Below are positions 18,026 through 26,244 of a DNA stretch of 64,000 nucleotides, in pieces. The stretch lies in NCBI RefSeq assembly GCF_030403505.1, contig NZ_JAUEMJ010000002.1, positions 774,786 through 838,785 of the forward strand, given 5' to 3'. Position 1 is the first letter of the stretch, and every line of letters starts with the position of its first letter. The notes beneath the pieces are model-generated. The model did no database searches, was not told where the DNA came from, and saw only the letters and a list, made by a program, of their open reading frames with translations. Made by a program: the position numbers and the translations under genes. Origin of the DNA: Glycomyces tritici (GTDB lineage: Bacteria > Actinomycetota > Actinomycetes > Mycobacteriales > Micromonosporaceae).

Positions 18026-20740
18026 ATGAGCACCGCCCGGCTCCTCCTCGCCCTCGCCGACCTCGCCCCGCAGCCCACGCAAGAGCGGCTGCAGCGCGAC
18101 CACCTCGGCGACCAGTGCGCCTGGGGCGACCTCGGGACCGTACGCGACGGCGCCGAACTGGCCAAGTACGACGAGCTCCACCGCGACGAGCGACTGCTGC
18201 GCCAAGGCTGGGGCATCGTCATGGGCCGCACCCAGATCGACGGCAAGACGCGCCGCGTCCAGCTCCCCCTCGTCAGCCGCCCCGTCAGGCTCCAGACCGA
18301 CCCGAAGCGACCGTTCCAGCAGCTCGTGGTCCCCGCCGGCGACATCGAAGTCCACAACGGACTCGAAGGCACCGAGCTCGGCCTCAGACTCGAAGCCGTC
18401 TTCGGCCCCACCGGCGCCGAGGAACCGGAGCCCGACACCGCCTGGCTGGCCGAGGCCGCCGCCGCGGCCGGGTTCGACGCCGAAGCCGTCCAACGCGTCC
18501 CGACGCAATCCGAACGCGACCGCCTGGTCGTCGTACCGCGAGCCGTCGTCTACATCGCCCCCGAGGTCAACCCCTCATCGCTGGCGACCGGCCTGCGCGA
18601 CTGGGCGAAGCGGCCGGGCATCGAGCAGACCGCATTCGCCGCGATGCACGACCCGGTCGACGCCGAACCCGAGGCCGACCCGCGCCCGCCCCAGTGCCCG
18701 CTGCCGCTCAGCGGCGAGCAGACCGCGGCCGTCGTCCAGGCCCGCACCGCCCCGGTCACCGTCATCGCGGGCGCGCCCGGCTGCGGCAAGAGCCACACCC
18801 TCGCCGCGATCGCCCTGGACGCCATCGCGAACGGGCAGTCCGTGCTCATCGCCGCCCAGTCCGTGCACGCCGCCGACGTCCTCGCCGAACTCCTCGACCG
18901 CCACCCCGGCCCGCTGCCCGTCCACTTCGGCGACTCCGAGCGCCGCGACCGGTTCCTGACCAGGCTCGGCACCGGAACCGCGAAGGGCCACAAACGCCGC
19001 GAGGTCGAACGGCAGCAGGAGGCCGCCGCCGAAGCGGCCGAGTACGCCGCCCGCGTCGAAGCGGAGATCGCGACCTGGCTCGACCTCGAATCCCGGCGCG
19101 GACGCGTGCAGGACCTGCCGCTGTTCCTCCTCGACGACTTCCCCGGGCTCCGCGACGCCGACCTCGACGAGGCCGAACGCCTCCTCGCCCGCTCCCGCCG
19201 CGACGACGGCTGGTGGCAGCGCCTGCGGGCCCGCCTCGCCGCCAAGCGCCTGCGGCGCATCGCGGGCGCCGACGGCACCACCACCGCCATCGCCCGCGCC
19301 CTCAAGGCCGCACGCGACCAGCGCGACGCCGCCCGCCTCGCCGCAGCCGGAGGGCTGCGCCTCGCACCGCTCTGGAGCAGTCTCGAAACCGCGGATGCCG
19401 AAGCGGCCCAGGCAATCGGACGTTCGCTGCACCTCGAGACCGGCTCCGCCGACCGCCGCAACGCGGCCGCGCGCAAGGCGCTGGCCGAGCTCGGCACCGC
19501 GCTGCGCAGCGGCGGCCGCCCGCAGCGCCGGGAGCGGCTCGCGAGCGTCGACGTCGCGGCCCTGCTGCGGGCCATGCCGCTGTGGATCGGCACGGTGGCC
19601 GATGTCGAGGACGTGCTCCCGGCCCGCGCCGGCATGTTCGACCTGGTGATCCTCGACGAGGCCTCCCACATCAACCAGCTCCGCGCCGCACCGGTCCTCG
19701 CGCGCGCCCGCCGCGCGGTCGTCGCGGGCGATCCCCGGCAGCTGCGGTTCGTCTCCTTCGCCAGCGCTGCGAAGACCGCTGACGTCCTTGCGAAGCACGG
19801 CATCGCCGATCGCCTGGGGCAGTTGGACATCGGCAAGGTGAGCGCCTACGACCTGGCGTGCGGGGCCGGGCCCGTGGTCGAGCTGACCGAGCACCACCGC
19901 AGCGTGCCGCACCTCATCGGGTTCTCGGCCGCGAAGTTCTACCACGGCCGGGTCGAACCGATCACCACGCATCCGCGCAACCACGAGTCGGACGCCATCT
20001 CGGTGCACCGCGTCGCGGCGCAGTCCTCTCAGGAGGGTGTGGTCGAGGCGGAGGTGTCGCGCGCGCTCGAGCTGCTCGCCGAACTCGTCGATGCGGGCGC
20101 GACCGGCCTGGCCGTGATCTCGCCGTTCCGGGCGCAGGCCGAGGCGATCGAGGCGGGGATCCTCAAGCGCTTCGACCTGGAGACGATTCGCCGCCACCGC
20201 ATGCGGGCCGGCACCGTGCACGCGTTCCAGGGCAGTGAGGCGGAGACGGTGGTCGTCGCTCTCGGCGTGGCCGAAGGAGACGCGGCGGGCCGCCGCCGGT
20301 TCGCGGCCGGCCCGAACCTGTTCAACGTGATGGTCACGAGGGCGCGCGCGCACCTGCACGTGGTCACCGCGGTCGGTGATCCGGACGGCCTGATCGGCGA
20401 GTTCCTGCGGTACGCGGACCAGGCGCCGCGTTCACCGGGGAACGGTGACGCGGTCGGGAAGTGGACGGCGCGGCTCGCCGACGCGCTGGAGGGCGCGGAA
20501 GTGCCGGTGCGCCAGGCGTATCCGGTCGGACATTGGACGCTGGACCTGGTGGTGGGCGATGCCGAAGAGGCGATCGGCGTGGTCGCCGAGGTCCACCCGG
20601 AAGGGCCGAGCGCGCACGTCGCCCGGCACCGGGCGCTGCGGCGGGCGGGCTGGCGGATCGAAGAGGCCTTCCCGTCGGCGTACGGCGACGACCCGTCAAT
20701 GGCCGCAATCGACCTGCTGGCCGAGCTGCGGGGTCACTGA
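18026..20740 (+). CDS. SF1 (Upf1-like) helicase with C-terminal restriction-endonuclease-like domain
   Basis: 904 residues, ATG with TAGACT 8 nt upstream and no SD (leaderless). The N-terminal ~230 residues are unassigned. Walker A GAPGCGKSHT is at ~250, a charged helical insertion at ~300-520, Walker B LVILDEASHI at ~543, motif III AGDPRQLRF, motif IV-like EHHRSVPHL, then VHAFQGSEAETVVV and FNVMVTRARAHLHV near 735-780. The last ~90 residues (VRQAYPVGHWTLDLVVGD...IGVVAEVHPEG...HRALRRAGWRIEE) resemble the PD-(D/E)XK-like tail of MTES_1575-type proteins, but the Lys of ExK is His here. It could serve repair or defence against foreign DNA. No methylase or toxin partner is adjacent. Confidence 0.75.
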   Translation: MSTARLLLALADLAPQPTQERLQRDHLGDQCAWGDLGTVRDGAELAKYDELHRDERLLRQGWGIVMGRTQIDGKTRRVQLPLVSRPVRLQTDPKRPFQQLVVPAGDIEVHNGLEGTELGLRLEAVFGPTGAEEPEPDTAWLAEAAAAAGFDAEAVQRVPTQSERDRLVVVPRAVVYIAPEVNPSSLATGLRDWAKRPGIEQTAFAAMHDPVDAEPEADPRPPQCPLPLSGEQTAAVVQARTAPVTVIAGAPGCGKSHTLAAIALDAIANGQSVLIAAQSVHAADVLAELLDRHPGPLPVHFGDSERRDRFLTRLGTGTAKGHKRREVERQQEAAAEAAEYAARVEAEIATWLDLESRRGRVQDLPLFLLDDFPGLRDADLDEAERLLARSRRDDGWWQRLRARLAAKRLRRIAGADGTTTAIARALKAARDQRDAARLAAAGGLRLAPLWSSLETADAEAAQAIGRSLHLETGSADRRNAAARKALAELGTALRSGGRPQRRERLASVDVAALLRAMPLWIGTVADVEDVLPARAGMFDLVILDEASHINQLRAAPVLARARRAVVAGDPRQLRFVSFASAAKTADVLAKHGIADRLGQLDIGKVSAYDLACGAGPVVELTEHHRSVPHLIGFSAAKFYHGRVEPITTHPRNHESDAISVHRVAAQSSQEGVVEAEVSRALELLAELVDAGATGLAVISPFRAQAEAIEAGILKRFDLETIRRHRMRAGTVHAFQGSEAETVVVALGVAEGDAAGRRRFAAGPNLFNVMVTRARAHLHVVTAVGDPDGLIGEFLRYADQAPRSPGNGDAVGKWTARLADALEGAEVPVRQAYPVGHWTLDLVVGDAEEAIGVVAEVHPEGPSAHVARHRALRRAGWRIEEAFPSAYGDDPSMAAIDLLAELRGH

Positions 20741-20994
20741 GGAGCGGTGCCGTTGTCCTGCTTGCGGATCTGGCCCCAGGAGATCACGAGCTGCATGCCG
20801 AGCAGGTTGATGATCACCGCGACGCCGTAGATCAGCGCCGCTCCGGCGACGCCGGTGAGCGCCAGCCCGAAACCGCCGAGAACGGCGGCGAGGATGGCGG
20901 CGACCACCATGACGATGGCGAGGAGCGTCAGCCAGCCGGAGACGTTCTCGGCCCGCTTGAGCGCTTTTTCGACTTGTCCGTCAAATTCGTTCAT
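20734..20994 (-). CDS. Small two-helix membrane protein
   Basis: 86 residues from ATG 20994 (TACGCT 6 nt upstream, leaderless). A charged N-terminus (NEFDGQVEKALKRAEN) precedes two hydrophobic segments at ~20-44 and ~46-68, with a polar tail. Its end overlaps the helicase 3' end by 7 bp (convergent), and its start overlaps the end of the HAD gene by 14 bp. No family recognised. Confidence 0.65.
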   Translation of the reverse strand: MNEFDGQVEKALKRAENVSGWLTLLAIVMVVAAILAAVLGGFGLALTGVAGAALIYGVAVIINLLGMQLVISWGQIRKQDNGTAPQ

Positions 20995-21649
20995 CGGTCG
21001 AGCGTAGTGAGTTCGCGGCGTGTTCGAGGGCCTCGGCCGCGGAATCGGCGGTGTGGGTCGGGGTGTACCCGGTCTGCGACCATTCACGGCCGAGGTGCAG
21101 CCAGACGCTGCGCAGGCCCAGGAGGTGCGCGCCGAGGATGTCGGCGTCGTCGCGGTCGCCGATCATCCAGGCGCCGTTGAGGGTCGCGCCGACGGCATCG
21201 GCCGCCGCGTGAAAGATGCCCGCCTCGGGTTTTCTCGATCCCACGCCTTCGCTGACCACGGTGGCGTCGACGAGCCGGTCGAGCCCGGAGGCCTTGACCT
21301 TGCCGGTCTGCTGCGGCACGGCCCCATTGGTGACGATCACGACCTGGTGCCCGGCGGCGCGGACCGCTTGCAGCGCCGCGATAGTGGGTTCGGTGACCCG
21401 GGCGTGCTCGCGGGCCCCGCGCCGCAGGAAGTCGATGACCGCGTCCTCCTCGAGCCCGATCGGGTACCGCTCGATGATCGCCTGCGCGACAGTGGATCGC
21501 GAGGCGTACCCGGAGGCGTCGACCCCCATCACCCAGTCGACGTCCGCGGCCGGAAGCCCATGGGCGGCCAAGAACTCGGCCACCCCGAGCCGAAAGGCCC
21601 CGTCACGGTCGATGAGCGTGTTGTCCAGGTCGATCATCAGGAGCGTCAT
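20981..21649 (-). CDS. HAD-superfamily hydrolase
   Basis: 222 residues from ATG 21649, with TAGCAT 7 nt upstream (leaderless). Motif I MIDLDNTLID, motif II VTNG, motif III Lys in SRKPEAGIF, motif IV GDRDDADILGA, with an alpha-helical cap between I and II. All four catalytic motifs are intact, so it is a phosphatase of the phosphoglycolate-phosphatase/YjjG type. Substrate unknown. A Nudix gene is divergent 108 bp away. Confidence 0.88.
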   Translation of the reverse strand: MTLLMIDLDNTLIDRDGAFRLGVAEFLAAHGLPAADVDWVMGVDASGYASRSTVAQAIIERYPIGLEEDAVIDFLRRGAREHARVTEPTIAALQAVRAAGHQVVIVTNGAVPQQTGKVKASGLDRLVDATVVSEGVGSRKPEAGIFHAAADAVGATLNGAWMIGDRDDADILGAHLLGLRSVWLHLGREWSQTGYTPTHTADSAAEALEHAANSLRSTDERI

Positions 21650-21757
21650 GCGCAGGATGCTACGGACCGCACCACCCCCGAGCAAACGCGTTCCCGCCAC
21701 GCAGGCCGCGCCGCCTATGCGTCGCATGGCGGTCGCCGCCTCGATAGGGTCGAAGGC

Positions 21758-22240
21758 ATGCCGCCCAGGGAACAGACGCCGCCGGACGAGTGGCTCGCGG
21801 GCCGTCCGAGGTTTCTCGCCGCCGCCGGTGCCCTGTTCACCGATGCCGAGGGCCGTGTGCTGGTGGTGAAGCCGCACTACCGCGACCACTGGCTCTTCGT
21901 CGGCGGCCAGCTCGATGAGGGCGAGACCCCTGAGCAGGCGTGCCGGCGCGAGGTCAAGGAGGAGATCGGCCTCGATGCGGCGCTCGGCGGGCTGCTGGTG
22001 GTCGACTGGACGCAGCCGACCCGCGACCGGCCGCTCCCGCTGGTCGTCTTCATCTTCGACGGCGGCACCGTCGACCCCGCCCGGATTCGCCTGGACCGCG
22101 ACGAACTCGACGAGTTCCGCTTCGTCTCCGTCGCGGCGTCCCTCGGACTCCTGTCCGCGAACGGACGGCGCCGCATGCCGGTCGCGCTCGACGCCAAGCG
22201 GACCGGCACCACCCGCTACCTGTCGGCCGGCGCAGAGTGA
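21758..22240 (+). CDS. Nudix hydrolase
   Basis: 160 residues, ATG with TAGGGT 7 nt upstream (leaderless). A complete Nudix box GGQLDEGETPEQACRREV...EEIGL matches Gx5Ex7REUxEExGU. It hydrolyses nucleoside-diphosphate-linked substrates, perhaps damaged nucleotides. Followed by a GC-rich gap and the convergent mannosidase gene. Confidence 0.9.
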   Translation: MPPREQTPPDEWLAGRPRFLAAAGALFTDAEGRVLVVKPHYRDHWLFVGGQLDEGETPEQACRREVKEEIGLDAALGGLLVVDWTQPTRDRPLPLVVFIFDGGTVDPARIRLDRDELDEFRFVSVAASLGLLSANGRRRMPVALDAKRTGTTRYLSAGAE

Positions 22241-22287
22241 TCCCGGCGCGCGGGCGGCCGGTTCAAGCTGCCCGCGCGCCGGGGCTT

Positions 22288-24732
22288 TCAGTCGTTGATC
22301 GCCCGCAGGACCGGCTTGCCGGTCAGCGCCCGCTGCAGTTCGGGTGAGGCGGCGATCTTCTCGCTGCGCACGGTGAACACCACGTGCTCGCCCGGAACGA
22401 GGGTGATGAGCGCCTTGTCCACCACCGCGTCCGGGTCGAGGCGGTCGGCGAACAGGCACAGGTCCCGGAGCACGCTCTCGGCGTGCACCGTGACCGAGAC
22501 GCCGCCCTCGACGGGCGCGACCTCGGTGGCGAACCGGGCCTTCGGCCAGTCCATGTCCTTGTCCTCCTTGGTGAACCAGGTCGCGCGCGGGAATTCCTCG
22601 CGGCCGGTCAGGAGGAACTCGCCGTCTCGTGGGACCGCGCCGGGTTCGAGTTCGAGCACGGCCGTGTCGCGCGGGTCGATCTCCATCTGCACGAGCGCCC
22701 GGCCGATGATGCGGCCCTCGGCGTTGCACTTCCAGAACCCGATCACGCCCTCCCAGACCTCGGCGGAATCGTTGACCACCACCATGTTCAGGCCGTCGCC
22801 GTCGGGCTGGAAGGTCACGAGGCGGTCGGCGAAGACGTCGCGCAGCGCGTACCAGAGCGGCTTGAGCCGCTCCTCGCCGTCGATCGCGGCCCACGAGGTG
22901 ACGGGCCAGCAGTCGTTGAGCTGCCACACGATCGCGCCTGAGCAGTAGGGCTGGAGCGAGCGGAAGTACTCGATGCCCAGGCGCATCGCGCGGGCCTGGT
23001 TGACCTGCGTGAAGTACAGCCAGTCGTCGAAGTCGCGCACGGGCGGCAGGTGGGCGTCGAGCCCGGCTTGGAGCTTGTCCTGGCCGCCTTCGGCCTTCTG
23101 GTGCCACAGCATGGCGGGGCTGTCGGCGGTGAGCGGGTCGTCGTGGACCATGCGCCGCACGGTGGCCCACGTGGGCGGGGCCTGGTAGCCGAACTCGGCC
23201 ACGAAGCGGGGCTTCCAGTCGCGGTAGTGGACGTAGTCGCGCTTGTTCCACACGTCCCAGATGTGGACGGAGGCGTGGGCCTGCTCGTTCGGGTGCAGTT
23301 CGCGCGTGCCGGAGTAGGGGCTGCCGGGCCAGTACGGCCGGGTGCCATCCACTTCGGATACGAGTTTGGGGAGCAGGTCGTGGTAGTAGCCCGCGCCCCA
23401 GGTGCGGTCGCCGAGGTCGCCCTGCCAGTCCCAGTCGTGCCAGCCCCAGAGGTTCTCGTTGTTGCCGGTCCAGGTCACCAGGCTCGGGTGCGGGGCGAGG
23501 CGGGCGAGGTTGTCGCGGGCCTCGGCCTCCACTTCGGACCAGAACGGTTCCTCTTCGGGGTAGGCGGCGCAGGCGAACAGGAAGTCCTGGCCCACGAGGA
23601 GGCCGAGCCGGTCGCAGATCCGGTAGAAGTCCTCGGACTCGTAGACCCCGCCGCCCCACACGCGGATGTAGTTGACGCCGGCTTCGACCGCCTGGCGCAG
23701 GCGGCGTTCGATGCGGGCGGGGTCGATGCGGCCGAACAGGGCCTCGTCGGGGATCCAGTTGACGCCCTTGATCCAGACGGTCTCGCCGTTGACCTCGAGG
23801 CGGTACGGGCGGCCGTCCGCGTCGGGCTCGGTGTCGAGTTCGACGGCGCGGAACCCGATCGGGCGCTCCCACTCGTCGAGCACGGTGCCCGCGGAGCGCA
23901 CGGTGACCTTGGCGTCGTACAGCTCCAGGTCGCCGTGGCCGAGCGGGCGCCACAGTTCAGGGTTCTCGACCTCGAGCCGCACGGTCGCACTGCCGGCTCC
24001 GGCCGCCACCCGCACTGCGGTTTCGGCGACCACTGCACCGTCCTGGCGGGCGACGGTGCAGGCGAGGTCGATGTCCGCGCCGGCGGCCCGCTGGAGGCGG
24101 ACATCGAGTTCGACGATGCCGGAACCGTCCTCAAGGGAGACCCGTGGCACGACCGCGTCGATGCGCGCGGTCTTCCAGCATTCCAGCCGCACCGGCCGCC
24201 AGATCCCGGCCCCGGCGAGGTTCGGGCCCCAGTCCCAGCCGAAGTTGCAGGCGGCCTTGCGGATGAAGTTGCCGGGCTCGGGGTAGGCGTTCGGGCGGTC
24301 GCCGAGCCGGTCGCGCTGGGCCTCGGCGTACGCGTACGGCGCGGTGAAGTGCACCTCGAGTTCGTTGGCGCCCTCGCGGATCACCTCGCGCACGTCGAAG
24401 CGGTAGCGGCGGTGCATGTTCGCGGTCTCGCCGACGACGGTGCCGTTGAGGCTGACCCGGGCGACCGTGTCGAGCCCGTCGAAGGCCAGCTCGATCCCGT
24501 CCCAGTCGCCTGCGTCATGGGTGAAGGCGGTCCGGTAGGTCCAGTCGCGGCGGCCGACCCAGGCCAGCTCGCGCTCGGCCTCGTCCACGTACGGGTCGCC
24601 GACGAGGCCGGCGGCCAGCAGGTCGGAGACCACTTCGCCGGGCACCGAGGCCGGGATCGCCTCGACGGCCACCGGGGCCCCGGGGTCGCCGGTGACGGTC
24701 CAGCCTTCGTGCAGGGTTCGCTTGGCGCTCAA
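22288..24732 (-). CDS. Beta-mannosidase (glycoside hydrolase family 2)
   Basis: 814 residues from TTG 24732, selected because AGGAG lies 5 nt upstream. GH2 order: N-terminal jelly-roll (WVGRRDWTYRTAF...FDGLDTVARVSLNG), Ig-like domain, TIM barrel. Acid/base Glu in TWTGNNENLWGW, nucleophile Glu in FVAEFGYQAPP. RKAACNFGWDWGP is typical of beta-mannosidases. No signal peptide, so it acts in the cytoplasm on imported manno-oligosaccharides, releasing mannose. It pairs functionally with the secreted GH5 mannanase. Its promoter holds a palindrome fitting the divergent LacI regulator. Confidence 0.93.
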   Translation of the reverse strand: MSAKRTLHEGWTVTGDPGAPVAVEAIPASVPGEVVSDLLAAGLVGDPYVDEAERELAWVGRRDWTYRTAFTHDAGDWDGIELAFDGLDTVARVSLNGTVVGETANMHRRYRFDVREVIREGANELEVHFTAPYAYAEAQRDRLGDRPNAYPEPGNFIRKAACNFGWDWGPNLAGAGIWRPVRLECWKTARIDAVVPRVSLEDGSGIVELDVRLQRAAGADIDLACTVARQDGAVVAETAVRVAAGAGSATVRLEVENPELWRPLGHGDLELYDAKVTVRSAGTVLDEWERPIGFRAVELDTEPDADGRPYRLEVNGETVWIKGVNWIPDEALFGRIDPARIERRLRQAVEAGVNYIRVWGGGVYESEDFYRICDRLGLLVGQDFLFACAAYPEEEPFWSEVEAEARDNLARLAPHPSLVTWTGNNENLWGWHDWDWQGDLGDRTWGAGYYHDLLPKLVSEVDGTRPYWPGSPYSGTRELHPNEQAHASVHIWDVWNKRDYVHYRDWKPRFVAEFGYQAPPTWATVRRMVHDDPLTADSPAMLWHQKAEGGQDKLQAGLDAHLPPVRDFDDWLYFTQVNQARAMRLGIEYFRSLQPYCSGAIVWQLNDCWPVTSWAAIDGEERLKPLWYALRDVFADRLVTFQPDGDGLNMVVVNDSAEVWEGVIGFWKCNAEGRIIGRALVQMEIDPRDTAVLELEPGAVPRDGEFLLTGREEFPRATWFTKEDKDMDWPKARFATEVAPVEGGVSVTVHAESVLRDLCLFADRLDPDAVVDKALITLVPGEHVVFTVRSEKIAASPELQRALTGKPVLRAIND

Positions 24733-24851
24733 AGAGACTCCTATGCCTTGGGTAGCGAGCGGTGGAGAACACCACTGTCGGCAGCGTAGCCAGCGGCGGC
24801 TCGTGCGGCGACGCGCCCGTCGGCCCGGCGGCGGCACGAGGCCCGCGCCAC

Positions 24852-24881
24852 AGTATCGCTTAACCGGATAAGTAGCGTCAA
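24852..24881 (-). promoter_or_regulatory. Beta-mannosidase promoter with LacI-type operator
   Basis: -35 TTGACG (24876-24881), 18-bp spacer, -10 GATACT (24852-24857) on the minus strand. The near-palindrome CTTAACCGGATAAG (24859-24872, 12 of 14 symmetric, CG-centred as usual for LacI proteins) occupies the spacer. Confidence 0.65.
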
Positions 24882-24960
24882 CCCCCAGCCCGAACGCCGC
24901 CTTGACCGAACCGCCGCCGAATTGAGACCATGCTTCCTGAGCCGTCCGATCCCCTCGGCT

Positions 24961-24970
24961 GAACCGGTTC
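24961..24970. promoter_or_regulatory. Second AACCGG palindrome, before the LacI gene
   Basis: GAACCGGTTC is perfectly symmetric and shares AACCGG with the operator at 24859. It lies where the -35 of the LacI gene would be (-10 TACAGT at 24986-24991), fitting autorepression. Confidence 0.5.
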
Positions 24971-25047
24971 GCTCACATCGTGCGCTACAGTCTGGAAACC
25001 GGCGCTCGACGCAAGTCCGTGCCCAGTGCCACTCGAGAGGACCACCG

Positions 25048-26097
25048 ATGACCAGGCGAGTCACCATCGCCGACATCGCCGCCGCGGCGGGCGTGTCGAA
25101 GGGCGCGGTCTCCTACGCCCTCAACGGGAGGCCCGGCGTCTCGGAGACCACTCGCACCAAGATCCTCGCCATCGCCGCCGAGATGGGCTTCGTCCCCAAC
25201 CGCGCCGCCCGCTCCCTCTCCGTCTCCTCCGCGCAGGCCGTGGGCATCGCCCTGCGCCGCTCCGCGCGCACCATCGGCATCGAGCCCTACTTCATGGAGC
25301 TCATCAGCGGCATCGAAGCCACCCTCTCGGCCGGGTCCTTCGGCCTCACCCTCCAGATCGTGGGCACGGTCGAGGAGGAGCTGGAGGTCTACCGGCGCTG
25401 GTGGGCCGAGCGCCGCGTCGACGGCGTGTTCCTGTGCGACGTCGGCACCAGCGACCAGCGGCTCGACTTCATCGCCGACCTGGGGCTGCCCGCGGTCGCC
25501 GTCGGCGGCCCGATCGAGGGCGCGCGGTTCCCCGCGGTCTGGCACGACGACGCCGAGCCCAGCCGCGACATCCTCGAGTACCTGTACGCCCTCGGACACC
25601 GGCGCGTCGCCCGCATCGCGGGCATCCCCGGCCTGCTGCACACCGCGATCCGCGACAAGGCCTACGACGACACCGCCGCCGACCTCGCCTTCGAGTCCGT
25701 CACCACCATCCACAGCGACTACACGGGCGAGCAGGGCGCGCAGATCACGCGGCGGCTGCTCTCGTCCGCCAAGCGCCCCACCGCGATCGTCTACGACAAC
25801 GACGTGATGGCGGTGGCCGGCCTCGGCGTCGCCCACGAGCTCGGGCTCGAGATCCCCGAGCAGCTGTCCCTCGTGGCCTGGGACGACTCGCAGCTGTGCC
25901 GCCTCACCCACCCGGCGCTCACCTCGCTGACCCGGGACATCCCGGCCTACGGCGCCAAGTGCGCCGAGGTCCTCATGTCCCTCATCGGCGCCGCCACCGA
26001 GACCGCCCTGCAGACCACCGAGACGCGAACTTTCTCGGTTCAGTGCAAGCCCGCGCAGCTCTCCCCGCGCGGCTCCACGGGCCCGGCCCAGAACTGA
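25048..26097 (+). CDS. LacI-family transcriptional regulator of the mannan locus
   Basis: 349 residues, ATG with GAGAGG upstream. HTH and hinge at 1-60 (VTIADIAAAAGVSKGAVSYALNGRPGVSETTRTKI...GFVPNRAARSLS), then the periplasmic-binding-like sensor with IPEQLSLVAWDDSQLCRLTHPALT. It is divergent from beta-mannosidase and 147 bp upstream of the GH5 mannanase, so mannose or manno-oligosaccharide is the likely inducer (inference). Confidence 0.92.
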   Translation: MTRRVTIADIAAAAGVSKGAVSYALNGRPGVSETTRTKILAIAAEMGFVPNRAARSLSVSSAQAVGIALRRSARTIGIEPYFMELISGIEATLSAGSFGLTLQIVGTVEEELEVYRRWWAERRVDGVFLCDVGTSDQRLDFIADLGLPAVAVGGPIEGARFPAVWHDDAEPSRDILEYLYALGHRRVARIAGIPGLLHTAIRDKAYDDTAADLAFESVTTIHSDYTGEQGAQITRRLLSSAKRPTAIVYDNDVMAVAGLGVAHELGLEIPEQLSLVAWDDSQLCRLTHPALTSLTRDIPAYGAKCAEVLMSLIGAATETALQTTETRTFSVQCKPAQLSPRGSTGPAQN

Positions 26098-26126
26098 TCC
26101 GCCAGCGCGGCGATCACCGCAGTTCC

Positions 26127-26146
26127 GGCCTGTAATCAGGCCAATT
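26127..26146 (+). terminator. Short terminator-like hairpin after the LacI gene
   Basis: GGCCTG-TAAT-CAGGCC followed by AATT, 29 bp after the stop. A 6-bp stem, so only a weak call. Confidence 0.4.
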
Positions 26147-26195
26147 CGACGGCACGTCTTGAACCCCATCGATATTTATGGTTCTCTATGTTGAG

Positions 26196-26219
26196 GTGAG
26201 ATTAACCGATTCATCTCAC
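26196..26219. promoter_or_regulatory. Dyad upstream of the GH5 mannanase
   Basis: GTGAGAT-N10-ATCTCAC with perfect 7-bp arms. The spacer carries TAACCG, also present in the mannosidase operator. It lies 25 bp before the start codon, near the expected transcription start. Confidence 0.5.
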
Positions 26220-26244
26220 GCCCGAACCTACAGATGGGATCGAC

